This document shows positions 1-11,407 of a stretch of 64,000 bases of DNA, one piece after another. Numbering within the stretch: the first letter of the stretch is position 1; each line of letters opens with the position of its first letter. The DNA is from Cannabis sativa (Eukaryota > Streptophyta > Magnoliopsida > Rosales > Cannabaceae). The stretch lies in contig NC_083604.1 of the NCBI RefSeq assembly GCF_029168945.1, forward strand, positions 36,761,686 through 36,825,685, read 5' to 3'. Made by a program: the position numbers and the translations under genes. The notes beneath the pieces were generated by a model. The model was not told where the DNA came from. It saw nothing but the letters and a program-made list of their open reading frames with translations, and made no database searches.

Positions 1-860
1 AAATGGATGCATTTAAAAAATAACATATAAACAATATATAAGCAACTTGTAAACAACGCTATATCAATATAATCATTAAAAAAACTATAGATAAATTGAC
101 TAATTCATAAATCAAAATGAATAAAAAATAATAGCAAAAGAACAATAGGAAAAGCTCAACTTAAAGAAGAAAAGAAAGTACAATTGAATGTCTTCTTTCA
201 TTTGGCTAGTGAAAACTTAGTACTTTTGGACATTTCATCAAACACATAGCACGTGTATTTTTATATACCTGCACATATATGCACAAAAAAAAGATGCAAA
301 CTCTCATTATAATATATTTACAGAATAAAGTTTGCAAAAATAATCTACTTTTGAAAAAAAAAATAATGTAAATGAATAAAAATGGACAACAAGTCTTTTC
401 TAATCAACTTTGAAGTTCACCATTACTAGAATTAAGTTTTTTTGCGTTCATCAGCAACATCAAGACAACAACATAAATAGTGAATGCATTTATAAAAAAA
501 CAACTTATAAGCAACACTAACACAACGCTATATCAACATAATCATTAAAAATCTATAGATAAAATAACTAAATCATAAAGTCAAAATAAACAAAAACAAT
601 GTTAGAACTACGAAAAGCTCAACTTAAGGGAAAAAAAAAATACAATTGAATATGTCTTCTTTCTTTATTAGGCTAGTGAAAACTCAATTCTTTTGGGCAT
701 TTCATCAAACACATAGTATGTCTATCTTTATATACGTATACATATATATATGCACATTATGAAAAAAAAATCCATACACCAATATAATATATTTACAGAA
801 CAAAGTTTACAACCATCAATTAATGTACACAAGAAAAATTGAAAAGACATCCAAAATCAA
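1..860. repeat. Tandem duplication, unit about 480 bp
   Basis: Two diverged direct copies lie head to tail. The first starts at or before the window edge and runs to about 400; the second runs from about 481 to 860. Shared landmarks, in the same order, include the phrase around 40-75 (again at about 515-550), the phrase ending in aagctcaacttaa (about 153 and 615), ggctagtgaaaac (about 203 and 671) and catttcatcaaacacatag (about 230 and 699). I see no coding potential in either copy. Confidence 0.7.
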
Positions 861-2518
861 TATTATATTTCTGAAAGTTAAACCAAAAAAAAAGAAAATA
901 ACTTACAAATTAATAGAAGCAAATGATAATGGAGATGGACTTAGCACGACCATTGGGGGTTGAAGAGGAGGTCAATCTTATTGACGGCAGGGGACTTGGA
1001 GATGAGCTTTCTACAATTAAAGATATGGATGAAATAAAAGTTAGAGGAAAAATGAATTTCGTATAATTGTAATTAACAAAACCTAAAAAAGTATAAATAA
1101 AAAAATAAATTGTATAAAAATAAAAAAATGACATATGGCATTAAAAATGTAAATAATTTTTCAAATTTGTTATTTTGTGTAAAATTTCCTATTTATTTAC
1201 CAATAGCATTATAATAATTTATGATAATATTGACACCACTAATACTTTTTAATATTTCTCATATATATATATATATAAAATACTTCTCAATAGGTATTAC
1301 CCAAGCACTAAAAAAATTTAATTATAAATATTAATTTTAAAACTATTAAATCATTATATTTTGATCCGATGGCCAATAATAAAAAAAAAAAATTTAAATT
1401 TTTATGCTTAATTTAACTATTTAATTAAAAATATCAAAAAGATATATTTTCTTACACTATATCAAATATATATTTATAAAAAATATTTTCATTTGATTTA
1501 ATTATTTCCTGACCTTATTTTATAAAGATAATAAAAAATATAAATTAAAACTGCATGGGTGGCAACTGGCAAGACAATTTGTGACTTAATCATTCTTTTT
1601 ATTATGTCCCAATATCATATATCTTTTCAGAAGAATTATTAAATAGAAGCATTTGAAGTTATCCAATTATGTGTGCATATTATTGGGGGCCTTAAGCTTT
1701 TTTTTGATCATATTAGCGATTGATCCTTTTGAATTGCATGGTGTTTAAATAATTGGTTGTCTAGTAGTGAGCTGGTGGGCATAACCCTTTTGAAGCAACA
1801 CAAATGGCTGTCAAAAGGAATATATGTTAGGTAATTTAATAAGACGAATTAAGACCGTGTAAAGCACTCTTCAAGTTTTAAGCTATATTTCTTTTGTGAA
1901 AGGCATGTCATCCTTGTTTAACATGTTATAATATACTCAATCTACATGTGCTTCCCACAACTCTAAGAAAAACATACAATTTTTTATTTTATTTTTTTGT
2001 TGGGTGGAGTCTTAAGAATTCAGAAGCTTCGAGCTTTTTAAGTTGTTAATTCTTTTGTTAATTATTATGGATTGAAATTTGATGTGGCTCATTTTGTTTT
2101 AAGTTTGATTTTAGTGGTTTTGTGGTGTAATTCAATTTTTGTAATTATTATATTTATCATAAAAGAATACTAATAATGATAATAATTATTGAAAATAATA
2201 ATGATAATAATTCAAGTAAGTATTATTTTATCTTTGGGTAAAGTACTAGTCTTACGTGATTGTATTTACAATATTCAATGTGTTTTAGAGTCAAATATTA
2301 AGATTAAGAAAGAAATTAATGATTCCCAGCATGGATCAGTCGATCTTTTATTATTTTTTTTTCTTCAGTTTAGATTATAATAAAAGATAAGGGCAATTCC
2401 AACTCATACTCAAAAATGAAGAATTATTTTAATTTGGCGTGTGTTGATAGCGACAAGATTTTGTCAACTAATAAGATTTATTTATTTAATATAAAATAAA
2501 GAAATAATAACGAGAAAA
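861..2518. other. AT-rich intergenic DNA, no convincing gene
   Basis: The sequence is strongly AT-rich with homopolymer runs and TA microsatellites. The only less AT-rich patch is about 920-1020. It is open on both strands for under 75 codons, and on the minus strand it is flanked by an attgtag/ and a /gtaag, so it could be an orphan exon. Nothing identifies it. Part of the stretch (about 1255-1510) matches an inverted copy near 38640-38880. Confidence 0.5.
1255..1510 (-). repeat. Fragment of a MITE-like repeat, inverted relative to 38450-38885
   Basis: Read on the opposite strand, 38640-38885 matches this block over about 250 bp. Shared landmarks are a TA run, a motif like gggtattaccca, the run aatttaattataaatatt, the phrase tatgcttaatttaacta and the phrase tacactatatcaaa. 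The block is non-coding. It is probably a copy of the same small AT-rich element, with ends that are not clearly preserved here. Confidence 0.55.
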
Positions 2519-2580
2519 TATTATTTGGGTGCTGGGGATGAAAATCAGATATTATTTGGGTGCTGGGGATGGAAATCAGA
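2519..2580. repeat. 31-bp perfect-period tandem duplication
   Basis: Two adjacent copies of a 31-bp unit (2519-2549 and 2550-2580) contain tgggtgctggggatg and differ at one base. The duplication lies about 70 bases outside the left end of the large MULE-like element. Confidence 0.85.
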
Positions 2581-2651
2581 TGAATCTATTTCAATAAGGA
2601 CAGAACACCAAAGAATATTATTACTGGTCGGCAAAAATCTATATATATATA

Positions 2652-2700
2652 GGGATCGAATTTTGTCCCGAAACTGTACGGACAGGGATTGCAATCCGTG
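2652..2700 (+). repeat. Left terminal inverted repeat of the MULE-like element
   Basis: It begins gggatcgaattttgtccc and reaches a near-palindrome, agggattgcaatccgt, at 2684-2699. That motif starts 32 bases in and matches 15 of 16 bases of the right-end palindrome. A looser AT-rich match to the right end continues inward, where both arms reach a ggtac followed by T-rich sequence (left arm about 2793). Confidence 0.65.
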
Positions 2701-2897
2701 ATGTACTGTAATCGTCGGATAGGCAGTTACTTTGATCCAAAGGCTGGGATTCATGTAGGGGTTTATGTAGGGGTATGTAGGGTTAAATAAATGGGTACCG
2801 CTTACTTTTTTCAAATTTAAATTTATTAAAAAATGGAAAAGTGAACCGTAGCATCCATCAATCAAGTCCTATCAACCTATCAACCGTCGTCCCTCTC

Positions 2898-5212
2898 TGT
2901 AAAGACCGCTTAGTTTAATTTGGAAATTAACAGTTAATTATGCTTAATTATGAACATTATTTATAGAAATTTAAATAATTATTTATGCTGTTATTTTTGA
3001 ACTCAGAATGCATTTTTATGTCATATAGTGAAATTTCATAATTTTGCATTTTCGGTGTCCGGCAACATGGAACTCGGTGTATGGCTCAGTAGAATCACAA
3101 ATTAGTATTTTAGTATAGTGGGACGGTTTATTTAGACATTGGGAATGTCGGGATTAGTCGGGAATTTAGAGTTTTCCCAAAATACCCCTAAGTACCCTTT
3201 TATGCCTTTTAGGGTGGAAAGGGAAAAATGGTCTTTTTGCCCATTTGTATGTTTGTCTTTTAGTGAATTTTATGTTAATGAGAAATCAGATTTTTAAAGC
3301 TTATTTTGGCTGAAATGATTTAATAAAACCATCATTTTATCCCATTTTATCCTTTTTTCTAAAAAATAAGAAAATTGAAAAGATATTCATCTCTCTCTCT
3401 CTTCAAACACTCTCTCTGTCTCGTTTTTCCCTTAGAACCCAGCTAGGGTTGTGGATTTTGCAACTTCATCTTTCAAGCAATTCTTTGTGGTTTTAACTCA
3501 AGGTAAGGCTCTAGCAACTCTCTTTTAGTCTCTTGCAATTTTTGGAAGAAAATGATAGTTTGCATGCTTTGTTTTTGGTTCTTGTTGCTGCTGGATTTAT
3601 GTGTGGTTTTCAGAAGTTTAATCATGTTTGAATGAGTGAAATAGAATAGGTTTTTAAAGCATGATTAATTGATTTTAAGCAAGTATGGAATTTTGGCTCA
3701 AAACTATCGTTTTCAAAGAAAATTGTTGAAATCTGTTGCTGCTGTTTTGTGATATTTGCTGTAGTTTTCAGAGGTGATTTTATGCATGTTTAAGTAGGTT
3801 GGGATTGATTTGAATGCAAGTTAGTATTGTTTAACCAAGTTTGAGTTTTGAACTCAAAGCTTGGAGCTTTAATGGTGGATTTTGATTTTATGCATGAAGC
3901 TTTGTTTTATCACTTGGAAAATGTTTATTAGGGTCTAATTAGCAGGTTTGGAAAGTTTGGTTGAGTTTGGAAATGTTTTGGTTGGAGAATTGATTTTTGG
4001 TGTTTTTCTGGGTAAAACCGGCTAACCGGTTTTACACTGCTTGTAAAACCGGTTACCCGGATTTTGCAGTAGGGTGAGAAACCGGTTTTTCTCAACTGGT
4101 CGTTTCGTGCTAGTTTCAGGTTTTCAGGCAGTTTGTCTTCTGCTAGTTTGGGGTATTTTTGTATTAAGTTTCAGTAGGTTAAGTTTGGTTTTAAAACCTT
4201 TGTCCCCGTTGTGATTTAGCGTGTCACTTATCGGTGTTGTGATTTTTACGGTTTAGGAGCCTGTAATACGCCGAGCTGATAGTTCCACTCAGGTTGACCG
4301 GCACACCTGAATTCGGAATTGAGGTAAGATTAGTATAACAGTATGCATATGTAGATTACATGTTTAGCGTGCATGTAGGAAGTCTGTTAGATTACATTAG
4401 ATATGTATGTTGGCTTTGAACCACCCAACCGTATCACGTCGATACAGGCTGGAGTATGACCAGCAGCCGGAGTATGACCGGTTCGACCGATTAGGCTGAT
4501 ACTTAGGTTGGTGGTTCCGTACTATTTGACGTATCACGTCGGTACAGGCTGGAGTATGACCAGTAGCCGGAGTACGACCGGTTCGACCGATTAGGCTGAT
4601 ACTGTAACATGTCTGTACAGGCTGGAGTATGACCAGCAGCCGGAGTATGACCAGTTCGACCGATTAGGCTTTTACTTGTCAATAGTACCGTCCCTATGAA
4701 CGTTCAGAACTCAGTACCGTGTTGGACACGGCCGTTAGGGGGACTCAGTATCGTGTTGGACACGACAGTTAGGGTTATGATCAGGGGTATAGGCGTCTGA
4801 TCATGACCGGGGTTTTATGTATGAATATTATTATGCTTTTCTTACCGGGTCTGTTGACTCACGGTGCTATGTTTATGTGTAGGTAAGGGCAAGGCTAGAG
4901 CTGATGGACCGTGAGCGAGCCGTTGAAGATTGTACATGTCGGGGCGGTTAGGCCTGGAGCGTACGATCATCAGGACAGTGAGGCTATTTTGTAATTAGTC
5001 GCTAGGCGACAAGTATTTTGTATAATCAGTAAACTTTTGTAAATGGTTTTGTAATCGGGATCCCGAGTCTTTTGTATAAATATTTTACAAGTTTAATTAA
5101 AAAGCAAAAATTTTAATTAATCACGTTTTCCATAAACCTCGTTGATTTGCAACGAGCTGCACAGTATGTTTGAAAAATCACGTAATACGCCTATGCTAGT
5201 TAGGGTGTTACA
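2898..5212 (+). repeat. 5' LTR of the Tekay-type gypsy element
   Basis: The LTR runs from TGTAAAG to TGTTACA and is followed directly by the primer-binding site. It contains a CT-rich leader (about 3388-3427), a strong splice-donor-like site (AAG then GTAAGG, GT at 3503), an AACCGG-rich inverted repeat (about 4013-4060), and three tandem copies of a GC-richer unit at 4430-4680. Compared with the 3' LTR it lacks about 11 bases near 3470. Confidence 0.95.
4430..4680 (+). repeat. Three-copy tandem repeat inside the 5' LTR
   Basis: A unit containing gtacaggctggagtatgacc, a second ggagtatgaccgg and gaccgattaggct is repeated three times at spacings of about 75-105 bases. The last copy is the most diverged. 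The same array is present in the 3' LTR. Confidence 0.85.
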
Positions 5213-5215
5213 ATT

Positions 5216-5225
5216 TGGTATCAGA
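5216..5225 (+). other. Primer-binding site, initiator tRNA-Met type
   Basis: Three bases after the 5' LTR end comes TGGTATCAGA. This is the usual plant LTR-element sequence complementary to the 3' end of initiator tRNA-Met, and its position is the expected one for starting minus-strand DNA synthesis. Confidence 0.85.
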
Positions 5226-5495
5226 TACGCCAGGTTGTCTTCCGAAGATCGTCACGACATGTACAATCATCATCAGCAGTTAGCTCGTTCCACGGTTCAG
5301 TAAGCTTTTATTGCTTTAGTTGTTTATTTATTTATTTTATGAAATAAGAAAAGCCTGATAGGAAGCATGTTAGTAGCCTGATAGTAGAATAGGCGCATGT
5401 TTCGTTTTTAATTTCCAAATTAAGCGGCATTAGTAAGCTCTTCTTGAATACGACCTGATATGCCAACTCTTGGTTTCGCAGGCGGTTTCAACTAG

Positions 5496-6195
5496 ATGGA
5501 CGCCAGGCGGACTACCAGGAGCCAGGGCAATTCGGTAGGGTCGAATCAAGGTTAGGGAGCTCAGTTTCCCCCGCCAGCTAGGGGCCGAGGTAGAGGTCCC
5601 AGAGGCAGGGCTCGTGGTCGGGGTGATGAGAACCCGCCACACGCTGCCCAGGCTCCCCAAGCCGATCAGGGAGCCCAGAATTGGGAGGTTAGGTTTGCTG
5701 AAATGCAAGCCAGAATAGAAGAGCAAGACCTCGAGATACAGAGATTGAGGCAGCAGGGGGCTCCGGAAGCAAGCACCTCCGATCTTTCTGGGAGGTCCAG
5801 ATGTGATGAAGGCCGAACAGTGGCTAACGGTGATCACAAAAATTCTGAATTTTATTGGTGTCACCGGGAATGACAGAGTAGTGTGTGCCACCTTCCAATT
5901 CCAGGAAGACGCTCTTGTATGGTTGGACATGGTGTCTCAGATCCATGACGTCACTACTATGACCTGGGAAAGGTTCCAGGAACTCTTCAACGCCAAATAT
6001 TATAACGAGGCGGTCAGAAGCGCCAAGAGGAAAGAGTTTGCCCACCTGACCCAGCGAGAGAATATGAGCGTGACCGAGTATACTACTCAGTTCGACCGGT
6101 TGGCGAGGTTAGCCTCGGGTATAGTGCCAACTAACTTCAGCAAGAAAGAGAAGTACCTGGACGGGTTAAATGCAAAGATTAAACATGACTTGATG
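5496..6195 (+). pseudogene. Gag, N-terminal and capsid part (gypsy), broken
   Basis: This is the Gag reading frame of the gypsy element. The first ATG at 5496 follows an acceptor-like cgcag (AG 5480-5481). The frame gives an Arg/Gly-rich N-terminus, then a stop at 5553-5555, then an open stretch with a charged helical segment. The frame changes between about 5765 and 5800. The following frame (from 5803) carries the retrotransposon Gag capsid signature, with EDALVWLDMV, TWERFQELF and SVTEYTTQFDRLARLA. Gag packages the RNA into virus-like particles. The frame is then cut at 6195 by the solo copia LTR. Coding resumes in frame after the duplicated TGATG at 8091, so the LTR landed in an uninterrupted Gag codon series. 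Confidence 0.88.
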
Positions 6196-8090
6196 TGTTG
6201 GAAATTATTTTACGAGGATCTTAGATCTACTCACAAGTATGTTTATTAACATCCTAAATAAGAACTTTCTAAAACGATAAATTAAACACATATAAAGTTT
6301 AGGAAACCTTACATTGGGTGCAGCGGAATAATATGACTCCTTCCGTTCAGATATCTAGCCCTTGATTCCTTTCTCTAGCAGAACATTATCAATATCTGAA
6401 CCTGGATCTCTTTCTCTGAATCTTTGATGCTGAAACTCCTTTGCTGATGATCTTTCTTCACGATCTTCCTCACTATGATTGAGGTATCACTTGATGTGTG
6501 TGGGCACTACTCTAATCACTAAGGATTTCGAAATTCAAAGGAAGAAGAAAGAAGAAGTGGTAGCTAAAGATAGGGAGAGAGAAGGCTCAGTTTTTCTGAT
6601 TCAGAAGAAGTGTAGAAATTTAAGTGTAAATTTCCTGAAGCCTTCACTATCTAGTTATAGCATTCCACTAGGGTTAGGTTTGAATTATTTGGCATTAAAA
6701 TAATGAAAAAATCAGTTTAAATTTCCTACAAAAGTGGCTGGCCCTACACTTAGTGGATTGGGCCTTACTTTTTGCAATTTTGCAATTTTAACACCTTTTG
6801 TATCTGATTTTCTCAAAAATACCAATTTCCTAATTCAACCATTTAAATGCCAATTCTAACTATTTAATAACTATAAATAATTATTAAATAATATTGTCAT
6901 TTATCATATTTATTAATTGAACCATACAAAGTATCATAATTAACAAATATGCCCCTATAAACTCTTTCTTTACAATTTCGCCCTTACTTAGTGAAAATTT
7001 CACAAATAGACATAGTCTAATTTGAGAATTATAATTGATTAATCAAAACCAATTACATGAGTCTTACAAGCAATATTATCTCAACTAGTGGGGGGACCAT
7101 GGGTCTATATAACCGAGCTTCCAATAAGTAGATCAAGAATTTAGCACTAAAATTCACTAACTTATTAATTCTTCGTTGAATCCACGCATAGAACTTAAAA
7201 TTCCACTCTCAGTATATAGAATGCTCTATATGTTCCACCATATAGACACATCATAAGTTATCCATTGTTATAATCCTAATGTGATCAATTATCCTCTATA
7301 TGAATGATCTACACAGTAAAGGGATTAAATTACTGTAACACCCTACTATGTATTTTATCCTTAAAACACTTGACCCCGTATAAATGATATTTCAGCTTAT
7401 GTGAAATGAGATCTCCACCATATTTTCGTTTGGTCAAGCTCGAAGGAGATCATCCCTTGCTTACTATTCGCCAGATAGAAGCTATAGATTCCATGTTTAT
7501 GCTAGCGCTCCCACTCAATTGCACTACCGTGTTCCCAAAATGTACGCATCACCCTGACCTAAAAGTAGGCTTAACTAACAAATCAAAGAACACGAATAAC
7601 CTTTCAAGATTGAGCCTAATCATAACAGGATTAAGATCATTTGATCTAGGATCAACTTGGCGATAATGACTTGAATAGATTCTACGGTAAGTTTAATTAA
7701 ATCTAAGTCAAAGTTCAATATCGGTCCCTTCCGATGCATACTCCATGCATCCAACCTGAGCTTTACTTTAACCAATGTTCTGGAAAGAACATAGTATTTC
7801 TCCAAATACAAGTAAACTCTTGTTGTAGATTATCATATCAGTAAAACCCTGTGTCTGATAAATCTAGGAAACTTTATTCACATAGTCATGTTTACTTTCC
7901 AATGTGTTGACGGCACAATAAACAGGATCAAGTATGTGAAAAGGGTTTCAGATGAATTTATACATTATGTACATATAATCATGAAATAAATCATGTGAAC
8001 CATGCAACATTAAATGTTATTTTTGATCTATATTAATAAGTAAATCTGATTATATTGAAATGAGTTTTATTTAGGGCATAAAACCCAACA
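6196..8090 (-). mobile_element. Solo copia LTR inserted in the gypsy gag
   Basis: The 1,895-bp block runs from TGTTGG to CCAACA and is flanked by the perfect duplication TGATG (6191-6195 and 8091-8095). It matches the LTR next to the copia RNase H genes at 53.2 and 63.3 kb, in the same minus orientation. There is no internal retrotransposon sequence, so it is a solo LTR left by LTR-LTR recombination. The short reading frames inside it are chance. Confidence 0.95.
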
Positions 8091-10960
8091 TGATGATCAC
8101 CACTGACGACAAGACCACCTATGCTGAGATGGTGGAGAAGGCACTGCGAGCTGAGGGCGCAGTTGGATGTATGTCGGAGTCAGCTAGTACTCTGGCGAGT
8201 GGCGGGGCTCCTACCCCTCCTGCATCAGGTGTTAGCAGGGGGAGTAGTGGTTCGTCCATGGACCAGAAGAGGAGAGCATCCACTGCATCCGGAGGCTCGA
8301 GTCAGAACAAGAGGTTCCGGGGGAACCAGAATAGAGGTAGTCGTTCTAGTGGTGCAGAGACCCGATTCTCCTATCCCGAGTGCCCCAGCTGCAAAAGGCA
8401 CCATCGGGGTGAATGCAAGGGTCAGGGATGCTTTCACTGTGGCATGCTCGGACACTTCAAGAGGGATTGTCCCCAGCTCCGATCAGAGGCACCGAGGGCT
8501 CCGGCAATACCCACTCCAGCTAGGGTGTTCGCCATCACTCAGGCTGATGCAGATGCCAGCCCATCAGTTGTAACAGGTCAGCTTTCTGTTAATAACTCGC
8601 TTTACTCAGTACTGTTTGATTCTGGGGCTACACATTCTTATGTGGCAGCCAGAGTCTTTAGTAAATTGGATAGACCGTATGATAGATATGAATCAGGGTT
8701 TGGAACGCTATTACCTGGCGGAGAGTTAGTTATCTCCAAAAGGTGGATTAGGTCTATGCCGATCAGGATAGATGGTAGAGAGCTAAGTGCTGACTTGATA
8801 GAGATGAGCCTAGTAGAGTTCGATATTATTTTAGGAATGGATTTCCTATCTAAATATTCGGTGAGTATTGATTGCAAAAGGAAGATGGTGATCTTCCAAT
8901 CGGAAAGTGAGGAACCTTTTATGTTTGTTGGTTCAGTTCGGGGATCTCGGATCCCGGTGATTTCGGCCATGTCAGCTAGAGAATTATTGCATGGTGGTTG
9001 TTTAGGGTTTCTGGCCGTGGTGGTGGACACCACTCGGCCAGATACCATTCGGCCAGAGGACATCAGGGTAGTTCGGGAATTTTTAGACGTTTTTCCCGAA
9101 GAACTTCCAGGGTTACCACCTCAGCGGGAGATTGACTTCGTGATAGATTTGGCACCAGGGGTAGAACCGGTTTCCAAAGCCCTATATAGAATGGCTCCAG
9201 CTGAACTTAAGGAGTTAAAGATTCAGCTCCAAGGGTTGCTTGACATAGGGTTTATCCGGCCTAGTTTGTCACCCTGGGGAGCCCCGATTTTATTCGTCAA
9301 GAAGAAAGATGGAACTATGAGGATGTGCATCGATTACAGAGAATTGAACAAGCTGACAGTGAACAATAAATATCCATTACCTAGGATCGATGATTTGTTC
9401 GATCAGCTTCAGGGGAAGATGGTCTTTTCTAAGATTGATCTTCGTTCGGGTTATCATCAGTTGAGAATCCGAGAGGAGGACATTCCGGAGACGGCTTTCC
9501 GCACTAGGTATGGACATTATGAATTTCTGGTTATGTCGTTTGGACTAACCAATGCTCCCGCAGCATTTATGGACTTGATGAATAGAGTATTCAAGGATTT
9601 CCTCGATATCTGTGTGATTGTGTTTATCGACGACATCCTCGTGTACTCTCAATCAGAAGAGGAGCATGAATTACATCTTCAGATGGTACTGAAACGGCTT
9701 CGGGAACACAAGTTTTATGCCAAGTTCAAGAAATGCGAATTTTGGCTATCTCAGGTGTCCTTCTTAGGGCACATTGTGAGCAAAGATGGGATCAAGGTGG
9801 ATCCTGGCAAGATCGAGTCCGTCAGGGATTGGCCGAGCCTGAAGACAGTGACAGAGATTAGAAGCTTCTTGGGTTTAGCTGGGTACTACCGTAGGTACGT
9901 GGAAGGGTTTTCAAAAATTTCAATGCCCCTAACCGAACTCACAAAGAAGAATCAGCTGTTTGTCTGGTCAGACAAGTGCGAAGCTAGTTTTCAGGAGCTG
10001 AAGCAAAGGTTGATTACCGCTCCAGTGCTAGCTTTGCCTTCAGACAACGAGAAATTTGTTGTTTATTGCGATGCATCCAGACAGGGTCTGGGGTGTGTGT
10101 TGATGCAAGCCGATCGGGTCATCGCTTATGCCTCCCGTCAGTTAAAGGATTACGAACAGCGATACCCGACTCATGATCTAGAGTTGGCCGCGGTGGTTTT
10201 TGCATTGAAGATTTGGCGGCATTACCTTTACGGAGAAAGGTGTGAAATCTATACCGACCATAAAAGTCTCAAGTATTTCTTTACTCAGAAAGATTTGAAC
10301 ATGAGACAGAGACGTTGGTTGGAATTAGTGAAAGATTACGACTGTGAGATTCTCTATCACCCTGGGAAGGCCAATGTAGTGGCCGATGCCCTGAGCAGAA
10401 AGGGTCCCGGGCAAGTAGCTAGTATGGTTCAGATCTCGCCTCAGCTAGCAGAGGATATGGTTAGATCCAACATTGAGTTTATGGTAGGTCAGCTTCACAA
10501 CTTAACGCTGCAATTTGATCTGTTGGAAAGAATTAAAGCCGCTCAGATGACGGATCCAGAGTTACTGAAGATCAGAGATGAGGTTTTAGCTGGTCAAGCC
10601 AGGGATTTCTCAGTGTCAGACAACGGAATGCTTCTGTATAAAGCTAGGGTTTGCGTACCGAGTAGTGTGGAACTCAGGAATGAGATCTTTGAGGAGGCTC
10701 ATTCTACCCTTTATTCTCTACATCCCGACACCACTAAGATGTACCAAGATCTTAAACCATATTTCTGGTGGAGCGGTATGAAGAAGAATTTGGTAGAATT
10801 CGTATCGAGATGCCTCACTTGTAAGCAGATTAAGGTTGAACATCAGAGACTAGTAGGGTTGTTGCAACCTTTAACCCTACCTGAATGGAAGTGGGAAGAT
10901 ATCACGATGGATTTTGTGGTCGGGTTACCTAGGACCACGGGTTTGTTTGACTCCATCTAG
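8090..10960 (+). pseudogene. Gypsy Gag C-terminus, protease, reverse transcriptase, RNase H and start of integrase
   Basis: This is a 956-residue open frame. Its apparent ATG spans the LTR junction and is not the true start. Domains in order: CCHC zinc knuckle [14 protein letters not shown] (about residues 114-127); aspartic protease with [10 protein letters not shown] (about 176); reverse transcriptase with the metal-binding FIDDILVY (about 512); RNase H beginning near [10 protein letters not shown] (about 657); and the HHCC zinc-binding domain of integrase (about 870-910). The frame ends at a TAG (10958-10960). Family members usually have Trp here in a conserved Ser-Ile-Trp-Val run, so this looks like a TGG to TAG point change. 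All visible catalytic motifs upstream of it are intact. Confidence 0.95.
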
Positions 10961-10963
10961 GTA

Positions 10964-11407
10964 GTGGTGGATCGATTCACAAAATCTGCTCATTTTCTGC
11001 CTGTTAGAACAACATTTACAGTAGATCAGTTGGCAGAATTATATGTCAGAGAGATTGTAAGACTTCACGGGGTACCGAAGTCTATAGTTTCGGATAGGGA
11101 TCCGAAGTTCACCTCCAAATTTTGGCAGAGTTTACAACGAGCAATGGGTACAAAGCTGAAATTCAGTACAACACTCCATCCTCAGACAGATGGTCAGTCC
11201 GAAAGGACAATTCAGATATTGGAGGACATGTTACGAGCCTGTGTTATGGATTTTGAAGGCTCTTGGAATAAATACCGACCGTTGATAGAATTTTCTTACA
11301 ACAACAGTTATCAGAGTACGATAGGGATGGCTCCCTATGAACTATTATACGGTAGGAAGTGTAGATCTCCAATCCACTGGGATGAGACAGGAGTAGGAAA
11401 TACTTAG
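10964..11407 (+). pseudogene. Gypsy integrase catalytic core
   Basis: This continues the same frame directly after the TAG at 10958-10960. It holds the RNase H-like integrase core: DRFTKSAHFLP, SDRDPKFTSKFWQ and TDGQSERTIQILEDMLR include the second Asp and the Glu of the DDE triad; the first Asp lies just upstream, near the end of the preceding open frame. The frame runs out at a TAG (11405-11407) because of a one-base frame change just upstream. The correct sense continues in the next frame, where AIEKIKARM is read before 11461. Confidence 0.93.

Noticed and set aside
910..1134. A 74-codon minus-strand frame
   Set aside because: The start half is low-complexity hydrophobic sequence from AT-rich DNA. 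Only the last 35 codons look less random, and they match nothing I recognise.
2652..2652. A 9-bp target duplication for the MULE
   Set aside because: Both flanks are TA repeats, so 8, 10 or 12 bases fit equally well and 9 does not. No length can be claimed.
7406..7811. Reading frames inside the copia LTRs (also at 24247, 52790, 61054 and 62843)
   Set aside because: The same frames recur in each LTR copy only because the LTRs are homologous. They are non-coding LTR sequence.
8121..9063. Several frames overlapping the gypsy gag-pol on both strands
   Set aside because: They are shadows of the long pol frame. They carry no family motifs and reflect its composition.
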